Shown: piece by piece, positions 42,681 through 55,199 of the stretch
How the letters are laid out: every line of letters starts with the position of its first letter
Numbering within the stretch: position 1 is the first letter of the stretch
Source of the DNA: Moringa oleifera
Taxonomy: Eukaryota; Streptophyta; Magnoliopsida; Brassicales; Moringaceae
Direction: 5' to 3'
Length of the DNA: 64,000 nt
NCBI GenBank assembly: GCA_021397835.1
Contig: JAJFZO010000747.1
Span: 5,972,501 to 6,036,500 of the forward strand
Made by a program: the position numbers and the translations under genes
Notes under the pieces: generated by a model
What the model was told of the DNA's origin: nothing
The model's input: the letters and a program-made list of their open reading frames with translations, nothing else
The model's database searches: none

Positions 42681-44556
42681 CTCATTCTTATTGTTTTTGC
42701 TGCATATATTAACTTTTGAAAGTACCCTTGTTGAGATATCATCATTTTTTATTTTTGTTTTACTGTGGATTTGATTGTATTTTTCTTCTTTTTTGTACTT
42801 TTTTTTGGAGTTTGAACTTGAAATACTTTGATATTTTTCCTTTTTGATTTATGGCATATTCAAATAGAGCCTTTTGTTGAAAATTCTTTATTGGTGTTCT
42901 TATTGATCCTTTGATATATGTGTGAACTAGTTGTAGTTTTTGTTTAACCTTTTAAGCATTATTTTGTTAAAAAAGAAGCTTGATTTACTTCTTATATTGA
43001 AAATAACATCTTTAAAAAGCTCCTCTTTAATTTAGGTAAGTATTCTCTAAGATTATTTTTCTTCATAAAAGGTAGGGCCTTATGATGAACATGCCCCACA
43101 TTATTGTCTTCTTTGTGTATTGCAGTTTGTTTCTCCTCTATCATATTTAAGGTAAATCTTTCACCTTTCATTGGAACTTCAAATATCTCTTTGCCTTATG
43201 CATCAATAATCAAGCAATGATTATCTTTAAATAGTACTTTATATCCTTTTTTTAAGAGTTGACCAACACTCAAAAATCTTTGATTAATTTCAAGAAAATA
43301 TAAAACATTGGACATTAATTTAAAACTCGTGCAACCTTTGATTGCCACTATTACTGCAAGATATGCTCTATTCTTAATTTTAACTTTAGAAATGACAATT
43401 CTGTGATGTTACTGCAAGATATGCTTTATTCCTAATTTTAACTTTAGAAATGACATTCTGTGAAGAACTTTGAAGAGTTCTTGATCATAAGTCATGTGGT
43501 TTATGAAACCACTATCTGTAAGCTAGCTTTCTAAGGAGTTACTCATAGCAAAGCATGATGCCATACACAGTTCCTCCTCCTAAAGTTGCTCAATAGCATT
43601 CTTCACTTCTCTTTGTTATTGTTTTGATTTGCAAATTTTTTCACATGCCCTAACTAGCTGCATTTGTGACATCTTGCATCTGGCTCCACTAACACTTATT
43701 TTGTGCATGATTGATTTTTTTACAATAGGGATAAGGTGAAAAGATTTGACCATTTTTATTTTTTATTTTTGCTACCATTATTGTTATATGATTTAATTTG
43801 AAAAGCACTTTCCACAAATCTTTTTTACCTTATAAGCATAATTTGTTCTTATACTTGTAGTGCATTCAATAGTTCTACCAAGGTAATACTTAATAGATCT
43901 TTAGTATTTTTCAAAGATGAGATTGTAGCATCAAATTTTTCAAGAATTGTCACTGGGGTCTTTTGAACAATTCTAAACTCAGAAAAATCAATACCAAGAA
44001 GTCTTATTTTGTCAACTATATCGAGAAGCCTGTCGAAATATTCCTTAATTATTTATGATTCCTTTATCTTTTGCATCTCAAATTCTCAGATCAAGTTCAG
44101 CATTTGCATTCCTTTGATCCTTTCATTTCCTCTTATTATTGCTTAAAACAAATCTCAAATTTTTTTGGTTATTTTTAGTGTCATTAATTATTTTGATAAA
44201 TATGATCAATGAGACAACTGAAAATAGTGTCACTGTTACTTTTTATTTTCTTTACTTCCTCTTTTTATGGTTCTTGATTTGTACAATAGTTGGATTGTTT
44301 AACAATTCTAGAAATTTATATACTTGTTCAACAACTTACCATAGATCATTTGCATTAAGGTAAGCTTCCATTCTAACAGTCAATATTTGATAGTTTACTT
44401 TATCAAACACTAGAGGTGTAATTATTGTGAATGAATTTTCTGAATTCATTATGTATAAATTTTTGTTTTTGGGATATAAGTAAGAAGTGTTTAGGGATTG
44501 TGTTTAGACTTTTTCAACATTAGAAGTCCCTCAAGATAGTTGCTTTAATACCACTT
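42681..44556 (-). pseudogene. Copia internal region lacking RT and RNase H, minus strand
   Basis: In minus orientation a primer-binding site TGGTATTAAAGC is at 44553-44542. A UBN2 gag region and a CCHC-like knuckle (CHKCS..GHVKKF) follow at about 43680. A protease-like TDSGFINHMTYDQELFK lies near 43520-43470. The pre-integrase region (YFLEINQRFLSVGQLLKKGY, then GKEIFEVPMKG) is at about 43300-43170, and an integrase start (QLVHTYIKGSIRTP) at about 42930. The 3' LTR then follows, so RT and RNase H are absent. A 58 bp tandem duplication (43353-43467) breaks the protease region. The whole element is only about 2.46 kb. Confidence 0.75.
43353..43467. repeat. 58 bp tandem duplication in the copia protease region
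   Basis: actgcaagatatgctctatt at 43353 recurs as actgcaagatatgctttatt at 43411. The rest of the unit (taattttaactttagaaatg, then acattctgtga) is duplicated too. 58 is not a multiple of three, so this shifts the frame. Confidence 0.9.
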
Positions 44557-44852
44557 TGTTGATTTTTTTTATGTGGGTTTATTGTGTTTTTGAGAGGAGA
44601 AGAAAAATAAGAAGATATAACTCTCAAAATCTGAAAGGATTGAAATTGCTTTGAATAGCTTACTGTGTTACATTAATGGAGGTCTTATTTTTAGGAGAAA
44701 ATAAACAACCAAAATCTAAAATTGTACTTATCTAGATATCCTAAAATTTGAATTCAAATTCTAAATTAAAAGATTATCCTTATCCAATTACTTGATAAAC
44801 TAGGAGAATAGGTTTTCTTTAAATATGCAACGAAGAAGACATCTTGCTAATA
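44557..44852 (-). repeat. 5' LTR of the short minus-strand copia element
   Basis: This partner of 42390-42680 is adjacent, on its minus-strand 3' side, to the primer-binding site at 44553-44542. Its plus-strand left end TGTTGATT corresponds to the expected AATCAACA LTR terminus. Confidence 0.85.
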
Positions 44853-45459
44853 GAAGCTTTAATTTTATATTATTCCCTTGATTTCTCCTTAATCTTTTAC
44901 TCAAAATCCTTCTTCAAAGATTATTCTAGGTCCCTAAAAAAGTAGCTCAAGGTTCTTTTTGCAAGAAAGGACTAAAACTCCCAAAAGATGAATGGCTTTT
45001 TCTTATTTATTCTCAACGTTTCATGCATTGGGCTTTCTAGACAAGAGACTCTCACTTTAATGAGAATAACAGACTATGTTATGAAGTTGATCTTATTGCA
45101 ACGAGTAGGAACCGCCCTGTTTTGCTCCTTTGTTCACCTATTGCAGCAAGAGTTTGTTTTGTTGCAACAAGTAACTGCTTGCCTAATTTGAATCTTCAAC
45201 GTATCCCAACATAAAAGTTATTGTTCTACCTCTTAATTTTTCAATACTTTTTGAATCATTTCATTTAGAGTTTGGATGAATAAGTTATGTTTGAAACACT
45301 AGAGAAATTTCATAGTAGTCCTAAAGCCTCATTTTGCCTCATTTTAGCTGTTTTGTTTCCATTTGTATTCCGATACCTATTCCTATGATAATTCATGCAA
45401 ACACACATAAAAGGAATACAAAAGTATAAAATCATAATAAAATACTAAGTGAAAAGGAT

Positions 45460-45880
45460 CAAAGATATTTGAGCTATTAACAAAGTAAGTCACTTTAAGA
45501 ATGAATGTCCCTAATTGAATTGGAAAACCAAAGGAGAACAAAATTCGGTAAAGGTTGATTTTGCGAAGGATATGAAATAAAAAAAGTGTTGCTGATCAAA
45601 ATTGAAGTCGAAAGATGGTTGAGTTCTTGATTTGGGCTGCACAATTCATATGTGCTTATGGAAGTGTTAGTTTATGGATTATAATGAAGTAGGTGGAGAC
45701 TTGATTACTTTGCACAACAACACAATTTGTGGTACTATAAGAGTCGATTTCTTCAAGGTTAAGATGATGAACAATAAGACTTGGTTGTTGAGAAAAGTGA
45801 GACATATATCTTCCAATGTCAAGAAAAAGTTTGATTTCTTTAGAAGCTCTTGATTTAGTTTCTGTTTAGGTTTATTTCAT
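45460..45880 (+). pseudogene. Copia fragment with zinc knuckle, protease and pre-integrase
   Basis: The plus strand reads CHFKNECP-like residues (the end of a CCHC knuckle) at about 45490. A protease-like VLDLGCTIHMC is near 45635. NEVGGDLITLHNNTICGTIR then VKMMNNKTWLLRKVRHIS runs at about 45690-45810, ending in a KKKFDFF-like stretch. This is the usual copia order between gag and integrase. Frameshifts are present and nothing after the pre-integrase is recognisable. Confidence 0.6.
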
Positions 45881-46089
45881 CATTAGTTCAAGGTTACTAA
45901 TTGAAGATTTTCTATTTAAGAAAATTAGTTAATGTGTATTTAAAAATTTATTCGTAATAATTTAAAATTTTTAGTTTGAGATATGTTTGATATGATTAAT
46001 TTGAAAAAATTTGAAATTGTTTAGTTTAAAGATTAGTGTGCATGAAAATTATTTAGCTTGTAAACTTAATTCTTGACTAATTATTTTAT

Positions 46090-48420
46090 AATTATAAATT
46101 ACAGTATTAAACAACTACGTATCCAAGCTGAGAAAGAATCTTATTTTGTACTTTTGCAACAAAAAAGGCTTATCAAGTTGTTCAAGTTCTCTCTCTTTGC
46201 ATTATGTTAGTATTTCAAGTTCCCTATATTTGGATGAAAGTGAATTTGAGAATATTGATATTAATATCCAACATTATGAATGTCATCTTAAATTAAACTT
46301 TCTAATAAGAATGTATCCTATTTATAAATGTGATAATATTGAGAAGAAATGTTGAAATGGGGTCATATCGATCTTTATTAGCTAAATACAATCCAATTGA
46401 AGATAAAAAAAATAAGACTTGATGATTTTAAGTTTCTTTGTTTGAAAGATTTAACTAACTTGAATATTAAATAAAAGAATTAAGTATTTTATTTTTCATG
46501 TAATATTTTTAAGAGTCATCTACCTAAGTATCACACATTACAAATAACGATTTTCAAAGTTGAAAAAGAACGGGTGGTGAACAATGTTCTTTTTTGCAAT
46601 ACAAAGAGAAAATTGATTCATATCATAGCTTTGCTATGAGGAGTTGGAAAAGCTTAAAAAGTCCATTCCAAAATATTGATAAAGTTATGAATATATTTTT
46701 TTAGAAAGAAATCTGTTATGGTTCAAGACTTCATTAGAGATTGCAAAATGGTTGGTATCTTACAGGTATGCTTTCAAGGGTTGAGATGAGTTTATTGATT
46801 TTACTAACCATAGGAACTTTCTTAAATTAGTAAAATTGTAAGCTTCAGTGAACTAAGAAAATGTTTGAGTTGTACTAGCAAATTCCCCATTGAATGCCAA
46901 GTATATATCACCGATGATCTAAAAAGAGTTACTAAAGATTTTTATTAATTGAGTGTGGTCAAAGATTCATGATGACATTAGGGGTGCCAAATTTTGTGTT
47001 CTTGTTTACACACTTATTAATGAATCTATTAAAAATAGATGACACTTATCTTAAGGTATATTAATAGTGATAGATTAATTTGTGACCATTCTTTGAAATT
47101 ATAAATGTCGAAAAAACAATAGCCAAAAACCTTAAGATGTAAATATGTAGTGTCCTTAACCGATCCAATTTATTAGTTGAGGACTTGTGAGGTCAATGAA
47201 TGATGGTGCTAGTAATATGTAGGATGAATGAAATGATTTATAAGTTTTATTCTGAAAGATTTTCCATATGCCTATTATTATCATTACTTATTGTATTAAC
47301 TACTTTAGTTGCAAAGGTGAAAAAGGTACCTGATATGTTATTATTATTATTATTATTTCGATATTATAAACTTTTTCATTGCTTAATCCAAGAGATATTC
47401 ATAGTTGAAATCTATTTGAGAAGATGAAATTATAGATTTGATTGCTTCGAGAGAACTTGAGACTGGTAAAAAGGCTAATCAAGTTTGCACTTTGCAATGA
47501 GCTACAAGTACTTGTTAGAGTTCACTTTTTATTTCTGTTACAAGGTTGATTAATTTGTATGGTTTGGTTTCTACTCGTTTTGCAAATTTGATTAATAGTA
47601 GATTGAATAGTAACATACGGGAAAAAGCTAAAGGTGTGTATAAAGACTTAAGGTCTTTTAAATTCATAGTTATGCCATTATTAATGAATGAAGTACTAGA
47701 ATCTATAATTTATTTTATCAAACTTTGCAATTGAAATCTCAAGATATCTTAAATGTTATGAATTTAATTTCAAATATAAGAAAGCTTTTTCAAAAGTGAA
47801 GAGATGAATGTCACGTTTTTTTTTCAAGTGTTAAATTATTTATACTAGTTATGATATTTATGTGTCCAATATGAATACAAGTCATATGGAAGGTAAAAGA
47901 CGTTCTTGTCAACAAAAAGATGATGTCACGGTTGAGCATTATTATCATTTTAAAATATTTAATGTTATGATAATTTTTCAGTTAAGAAAATTAGATGGTA
48001 GATTTTAAAAAAAAAATAATAAAGCTTTTTACTCTTAGTACTATTTTGAGTCTTACTCAATATTATTTTGAGTTGGATTGATGTTTTTAAATCATTTAAT
48101 GTTGATAACATTGCTAATCTTTCTAAGGATTATTATTTTTTAAGTTTTAGTAAAAGTGATATTGAAGATTTGAGAAGATAATTGGATTATTATAGATTTG
48201 ATGTATTTAAAATTTTTAAAATTTTAGAGTATTAATTTTTTTTATGAATTATGTAGACTTTTGGCTAAAATAAAAAGGTTAAAACATTGCATTTGAATTG
48301 TTAAATAAATTCGTCTAGTGTTGACTCTTTCGATTTTTACAACAATAACAGAACTAGCATTTTTAGTTATGAAACTTATCAAAACATCTCTTTGTGATAA
48401 AATAAAATATATTTATTTAT
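46090..48420 (+). pseudogene. hAT transposase relic (TTF-type/DUF4371 family)
   Basis: Reading through stops on the plus strand gives the usual plant order. A poorly preserved N-terminal part lies at 46140-46650. A DUF4371-like block is at 46730-47060 (SLEIAKWLVSYRYAFKGF, NHRNFLKLVKL, ANSPLNAKYISPMI, IRGAKFCVLV). A catalytic-region MNDGASNM lies near 47200, where intact members have GYDGASNM. Degraded helical blocks and LQLKSQDILNVMNLISN follow at about 47730-47780, then RRSCQQKDDVTVEHYY near 47900. The C-terminal dimerisation-like LLNKFV..FRFLQQ piece lies near 48290-48350. Stops and shifts are frequent. I did not find terminal repeats. Confidence 0.75.
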
Positions 48421-48636
48421 ATTAAAAATATTATTTTTGATTTAATTGACAAAAATTTTATTATTCATAAATTTGATAGTGAAAAATTTAAATTATAAAT
48501 TAGTTATATTTAGAAAGACAAAACTTATTATTTCTTTTTATTTAAGTGTATTTTTGTTTTGAAATAAATAATATTTAATTTTGTTGATGAAAAATATTTT
48601 TAATCCACCTTAAAAAAAAATTCTCATTCCACCCTA

Positions 48637-48855
48637 AAACCAAATTGGGCACTAGGTTCACTTCCTCCGACATAAACATATCCCACTTAATCCTGTCACA
48701 TGCATAAGAACAGTAGGCCAGATGCTTGTAGCAGCCTTTCTTTTATATATATATATCTCATTTTGTCCTTATTTTTGGCTTATTCCCACTTCCACAGGCT
48801 GTTAAGTGGGATATGCTCATGTCAGATGAACTGAACCTAGCGCCCAATTTGGTTT
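48637..48855. mobile_element. Small foldback MITE-like element with 54 bp inverted arms
   Basis: The left arm 48637-48690 and the reverse complement of the right arm 48802-48855 agree at 48 of 54 positions. Both start AAACCAAATTGGGC and end CATATCCCACTTAA. The 111 bp between them contain a TA run and no coding sequence. RNA from either strand would fold into a long hairpin. I could not define a target-site duplication. Confidence 0.8.
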
Positions 48856-48869
48856 AAGGAAGCAAACAT

Positions 48870-50550
48870 AAAGATCTCTTCCTCTTTTTAAAATTTTAAG
48901 ACACTAAATCTTGTCATAGGTAAACAAAAGCCAGAAGGCAAAAAAAGTAAAAAGAGTAAAATTTAAATTTGGTAAACCTAGCAAAGGGATTAGTAGAGCA
49001 GTGATGTTTACATTTGTAGTTATTTTTTATTCTATAAAATATTATTTAGTTTTAATTAGGCGAAAACGCTTTACATGGTGACATAATTTTAAAAGATCAA
49101 TGCTTACATTATGAAATGATGTGTAGCTGATATGGGATTTTTTTTTTTTTTTACCAATTTTACACCTAAATCAAAAGACATCATCAATGCATAGTGACGC
49201 TAAATTATATTTTTCTCCGTGTAGAATTAGCTGCTTCTTGAAGTTACAATAATTATTAAAGTTAAACTATTTTAGAAGATACAAAATAAATGTTTTAATA
49301 TTAATATAGAATATGTCCTTTGAAAAAAGTAATACCTTTGAATTTATCAAACGTGGTGGCATAATGTCATATGGGCCATTTCAAAATTGGAATTAATTGA
49401 TTGACACCATCAAAGAAAGTTTTGTTGGTCAATCCATCCAATATCGCGAGAAAGTGCAGTGAATCCATAAACAAATTCCGGTGGCTTAAAATAAAATCAA
49501 ATTGCATGCTGGTGATAAGGCAGCCGGATTCACATTGTTTTTATATTCATAAAATTTTGACTCCCTAACTTTAGAAAACAACATAATTTGGATTTGATCC
49601 ATTCCCTAAATCATTGTTATGTTTTCATCTTTGTTTTTTCTTTGTGATGGAAGAATTTTTTTAAGAAAAAAAAGAAAAACTTTAGTATTGAAATGTTTAG
49701 AATTAAGCATCTGTACAATGTGTGGTACTGTACTTTAAGATATCAGCAAATTGTACAAAATTTCAGTCCGCTCCTTTTACTAAGCTACCATTTTTTTTAG
49801 GTATTTAAATCAATTGGGCAGATCAAAATGGCTTTGTAAAATATTAAAAGTGACCTTCCAATTCGGTGAATGATACAAGCAAGAAACTTTTATAATCTGA
49901 ATGCTCTTTTTATTTTTTTATTTTTATTTTATTTTTCGTCTTCTTTCCTTTCATGTTGATGTTTTAGAGCTTTCATTGAATTGCTCAATTATCACCCAGT
50001 TAATAAGTCAAACGCATTCATGCTCCCTTTTGAGCCACTCCTTCAAACATTTATTATAAATTGAGGACGTTAAGAAAGAAGCTTTTGTTTTTTTAAATAA
50101 ATTTTTGCTCTACAAACTTGAAAAGTATTTGATTGACCCCAACAAATTAAAAGTATTCTCTGAGCAACAATGTAGCTCTGAATTGTGAATTTTTTTTTTT
50201 GTGATTAAAATTGTTACTTATTTATATTTTTGTTTCTTAAAATTAGAACCTTGTATTGATCATAGGTTCGTGCTAAACTTCATGAAGTCATGACATGATT
50301 GTGAAATCACATATTAATTCATTAAATCGTGACATGTTACTAAAATCAGAGTGTCATTTTGAAATAATCACTTCTTTGATAAATAGTGTCATGTTAGAAA
50401 TAATATTACCTGTTAAAATAAAATCTTGTTTTAATTTTAAATTGGGTAATTAAAATAGTTACATGAATTTTATATACAACAAGAAAACGAACTATATTTT
50501 AGTTGACATATTCGTGTAGTTTTTATCATTTTCGTGCATTGATGTATAAT
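48870..50550. other. Intergenic region without a recognisable gene
   Basis: AT-rich DNA with homopolymer runs and no coding signal or clear repeat. It may include the left end of the Mutator-like element that follows, but no terminal inverted repeat is visible. Confidence 0.4.
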
Positions 50551-50559
50551 GTTTCATGC

Positions 50560-50920
50560 CTTCATTATAGCATACGAATTATAATAATGTAGAGTATGAA
50601 TGGTTGCAATCAAGAGGAAGTTTTGATTACATTGATAAATCTCTCAAAACCAATGAATATATTATTCAAATGCGTTTGATATAGCGTAATTGTTAGATTT
50701 GATTAAATTTTGGGTGAAAGCTGATTTCTTTAAGTATAATGTTGTATTGCATACAGTTGTTGTTTCTGAAAATGTTACTGTTGAAATTGAGATACTAAAT
50801 GATGATGTTGAGTTTTTATTATCAGACAATAACAAAGTTCTATACGTAATTGTACACTTTTAAAGTAGAATATTTGTTGAGAAGATGCATGGTGTTTGTG
50901 ATAAAGGAATACAAACACAA
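50560..50920 (+). pseudogene. MuDR-like transposase relic, N-terminal part (PB1-like)
   Basis: The plus strand reads FWVKADFFKYNVVLHTVVVS then ENVTVEIEILNDDVEFLLSD and NKVLYVIVHF at 50700-50860. This resembles the PB1-like N-terminal domain of plant Mutator transposases ('...I.dDeDv..Fl.e......pl.V.v'). The rest of the transposase resumes after about 52830, beyond inserted elements. Stops are present. Confidence 0.5.
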
Positions 50921-51067
50921 AAGGTCAGTCTTTTTAATTCCTATAATGGAAGCAATCAAGTCAATAATATAATCGCTACTATGTTGCCTTATCCTCTACT
51001 CGAGTTAGAAATTTTGGCATGAAACTATTTTTTTCATAATAAGACTCTCTTTTGACAATCAATATAA

Positions 51068-52816
51068 TGATGAGCATTAATCAGTTTTAACCAAATTAAT
51101 CAATCGATTAAATTAATTTTGATTAATTTGATTTTATTTCGATTTTTTAGTAATAGTTTGATTATATAATTGATTTAATTGGTCAATTTTTAGTTGAAAT
51201 TTTTTTCCAATGAATAGATCGAAAAATCAATTTTTTTAATTATTTATTATATTATTTTTAGGGTTAAAATCTCATAAAACCCTTATATTTAGCATATGTT
51301 ACCAATCAAATTTTCATATTTAAAAAGTCACAAATAAAATCTTGATCTATTAATTTGGTCTAAATTGAGTCTTAACTAAATTGGTTATGAAAAATTAAAG
51401 GTATTTTCGTTATTAAGATGTCTAAAAAACAACTTAAATAAAAAGATAAAGGTCTCATAAAACCTTGATATTATCCTATGTTATCAATCAAATCCTTATG
51501 TTTTAAAAGTAGCAAATCAAACCTTAACATATCAATTTAGTATGACTTGAACTTCATCAAAAAATTTAAAAATTATGGGTATTTAAATTAAAGATCTTAC
51601 ACAACAAATTTTGATTCAAAATTTTTCATAAATTAAAAAAAAAAATATTCAAGCTACTGTCACAAAAAATTTCATAATTTTTTAAGTAATTACACTATTT
51701 TTTAAATTTTTTTGACATTATAAATTTAGATAATATATATTTTTAATATTCATAAAATTATGAAACTTTTTGTTACAGTAGCTTGAATATGTGTTTATAT
51801 CTATGAAAAATTTTAAGCCAAAATTCATTATATAAGATCTTCAATTTGGATTCTCTTAATTTTGAATTTTTCGATAAGATTCAATTTAGATAAAATTGAT
51901 AGATTAAGATTTTATTTATTACTTTTTGAGCACAAAAGTTTGATTGATAATATGGGGTAAACATAAGGGTTTTATGGGACCTTTACCCTAATAAAATTTT
52001 TACTCTATTTTGAGTCCATCATCTAAATTTGAAAAGAATTTTATGCAAGATCTATTTTTTTGTGAACTTTCAAATTTTTGATAATATAAATTTTTAAAAA
52101 TATATTTTTAATATTAAAAAATTAAAAAAAATTTTGTGATGGTAGTTTAAATTTTTTTTATATTTGTAAAAAAAATTTAAGTCAAAATTTGTTGTAGAAG
52201 ACATCCAATTTGAATATTCTTGATTTTTTAAATTTTTTAATAAAATTTAATTTTAAATCAAATTGATAAATTAAAATTTGATTCGTCAATTTTTTAAATA
52301 CGAAATTGGTAATATAGGGTCAACATCAAGATCTTATAAGATCTTTATCCTTGTTTTTATTATTATTAACTATAAATAAATTTGATTTTACTTTAATATT
52401 TATGCAAACATGAAAGTAGTGACAAAATTAAGATAAAAATTCTAACATATAAGAAGTTATCGTGTTTGTTTATGAAATCATTATGTGATTTATGTAGTTA
52501 TCGACTTGTTATATTATATGATATTTAATTTATTAGAATGGATTGATTGTAGAAGTTTAGTTTGATAATGTATAGTTGTTCAATGATAAAAATATTTTTG
52601 TATAAATTTAACATCAATTAATTTTTATTTAAATTTTTTATTAAAAAATTGGTTGGTTGGGTTACCAACTGAACCAACAAAAAAAAAAACAAAAAGTTTA
52701 GTTTAATATGTTTTTATTCACATTTGGTCGGTTTTCATTTTTTCTAACAAGTTCAGTTAATTAGATTTTTGGAATTTTCAAATTGTATTGACTGAACTAA
52801 CCGAATGCTCACCTTT
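51068..52816. mobile_element. Element with GGTGAGCATT-type ends, host of a foldback insertion
   Basis: The left end near 51068 reads TGAGCATTAATCAGTTTTAACC. The complement of the right end near 52813 reads GGTGAGCATTCGGTTAGTTC. Such GGTGAGCATTCGGTT ends with CGGTT-rich arms are common in plant repeats. The elements at 51261-52351 lie between these ends. Target duplications are not clear, so the boundaries are approximate. Confidence 0.4.
51261..52351. mobile_element. Foldback element containing a nested copy of its own family
   Basis: The outer ends GGGTTAAAATCTCATAAAAC (left) and the complement of the right end, AAGGATAAAGATCTTATAAG, are inverted matches. Within them a second, better preserved copy occupies 51446-51989. 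Its left arm starts ATAAAGGTCTCATAAAACC and its right-arm complement starts GGGTAAAGGTCCCATAAAAC, and both run inward as an inverted repeat for more than 200 bases. Both copies are non-coding. Related diverged sequence occurs at 2740-3480, 3870-4340, 12230-12540 and 62000-62300. Confidence 0.65.
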
Positions 52817-52829
52817 ATTCAACGTGCAT

Positions 52830-55020
52830 GAGCCGATGAACTATGATATTGGTATGAGTATCTAATCTTAGACACTTAGCTTACTTAGTCTACTCAAACT
52901 ATTAATGAAGAGCATTGTGGAATTATTTTGGAATTTGACCATGATAATGAAGAGTTTACTGATGATTTGCCTTTTGCCCACCTGTTGCTCCACCTGCATG
53001 TCCTGAAGTATCAAATAATATAGGTAATGATATTCTGTGAACGAGTAATGTATTAGGTATTGAGTTATACAATATTACTTCGACTCGTATAATGAAATTA
53101 GAGGTTTAATTCACACTCTTACTAAAGGTTAGTTTTTTTTAAACAAAAAAGAGTTAAAGTGATTTTTGGGTATACATGCACTGATTAAGAATTTAGAATT
53201 CAGAATTATCACATCTTACAAATCAACACTGATATTGCTTATAGAGAAGAAAATTATGCACGGAAGGTCTATACTATAAAAATTAAAGTAATCCTTTTAA
53301 ATTAAATGATGTGATTTGACATTTACTAGGATAATTAAAGACTTATGTTGGCAATGTAGATAAGTAAATTTAATCATTATCGGGGAAATTATAGCCGAAA
53401 GATTGTGTAATAAAGGTAAAATCATTACGTATAAAGATATCATGGGTGATATGAAAGCACTATGTGGCATAAAAATATTATATAACAAAACTTAAAAGGC
53501 GAAAAAGTATGCACTCTCTTACATATGGTGGTTCAATTGAGTCAAATCAATAATTACCATTATATTTTTAAAAAATTAATCAAAGTACTAAGACTCATAT
53601 ATGCATCGAAGGTGGGATTAATCGATTTAAGTTTTTTTTTTTTTTATAAATATAACTCTTGAGTAATCATTGAGGAGGTGTCATTTAATAATTAGGCTAG
53701 TCATTGCTATTAATACTGCTGATTTTGAAGAGAGGCTCCATGGTACTATGTTTATAGTGGCGTGCAAGGATGAAAATGAACAAACATACCCATGTGCATT
53801 AGGTTATGATAACTTGAAGAATTATAAGGCATAGGACCAGTTCTTAGGACAACTGAAGAAAGTAATTGGTCCTATTAAGAACTATATTAAATTATCATGC
53901 GAGTATTATGAAGGCTATTACAAAGGTGTTTGTCGATGCATGCCATCATTAATGTTTTTACTCTATAACCTAGAATATAAAGAATAAATTCAAGAGAGAT
54001 GATATTTTAAAATATTTTATAGTGTAACAAAAGCATATTAAGAATATAAATTCAATTAATTAATGAATGAGTTGTAAGCAAATCACCCACAAGCGTTTGA
54101 TTACTTAATGATGGAAGATATGAGAAAACGGTAAAGTGCATATTGCCCTCGAAGACGTGAGCAACTCATGACCACTAACATTGTCGAGAGTCTGAATTTG
54201 TATCTTTAATTTACCCCTTAAGTTACCCATGATGGCTCTTTTAGAAGTCATTAGAGATATGATGCAATATCGATTTTTCGATATTGGAAGTCATAATTAA
54301 CAAAATGGGTTTACCCTTTGATGACTAAAAGACAGAGAGCTTCTTTATAGATGTCAACTTCTAATATCAAATGTATTTTTGGTCAAGCACTAGGATAAGA
54401 AGGCTATAACTAACCTTAGAGATTGTATTTGCAATTGCATAGAGTTTCAAGCTGATCTTTTGCCATGTGCACATACATTGGTAGCTTCCGCGTTTACTTA
54501 AATGTATTATTGTTAATAACTTCATTATTCGTTATTACTTATTTGCATTAAATCCATCAACCTTAACTTTTTTAGAAAACTTAATATTGATTTCATATCT
54601 TTTTATGTAGATTACTACAAACAAGGACAACTTGTAGCAACACACATTTGGTTGATCTATTTAGTTTGTGAGAAGTTTAATTGGGATATGTTCGACAAAG
54701 TAAGAAGTGTTATGGTATTATAACCAAATAAAGGTAACCCAAAAGTTCATCCTAGGAGTCAAAGATTACCCTCTAATAGAAAGATAACACATCAAAAAAA
54801 AAAAAAAAGTATTATAGGTGTGATTAGTAGAGCACAAGAGATTGACATGCCCAAACCTGTAGTATCATTATGGGATAAGTTATTCTCGACCATCAAATGT
54901 ACTTGAGCATTTACATCGTAAATGTTGTAATTGTGGTAAAGTTGGGCAAAATTCACACATTGGTCCAATACCTCTTGGTTCAATTGTAATGGATGATGAT
55001 ACCATAAACTTATACCGTAT
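52830..55020 (+). pseudogene. MuDR-like (MURA) transposase relic, catalytic to C-terminal part
   Basis: In order on the plus strand: a degraded MuDR DNA-binding region at 53140-53500; a catalytic-core piece LHGTMFIVACKDENEQTYPC near 53735-53795; FYSVTKAY, then NELXANHPQAFDYLM (X marks a stop), near 54010-54100; PRRREQLMTTNIVESLNLYL near 54150-54210; and a SWIM zinc-finger C-N-C...C-A-H at 54430-54480 (CNCIEFQADLLPCAHT). A CCHC-like knuckle KCCNCGKVGQNSH lies near 54920, with its histidine replaced. These are the standard landmarks of plant MULE transposases. Stops and shifts throughout make it non-functional. Confidence 0.85.
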
Positions 55021-55199
55021 CATATATTTGAGATTGCTGATTTGTTATATATTCAAGATTGTTGATATGTTATTTATTTAAGATTTTCATAGTTAGTGCA
55101 AGTTAGTTGGGTAAATATTGATAATGTAACAACATTTTTGTTGATGTTCTTTTATAAAATCGTGCATTGTTTAACCAAATCGTACAAAGAGTTTGTAGC

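Noticed and set aside
44988..45191. 67-codon plus-strand frame between copia pieces
   Set aside because: No retroelement or host domain is recognisable. It lies in debris between the LTR at 44852 and the copia fragment at 45460.
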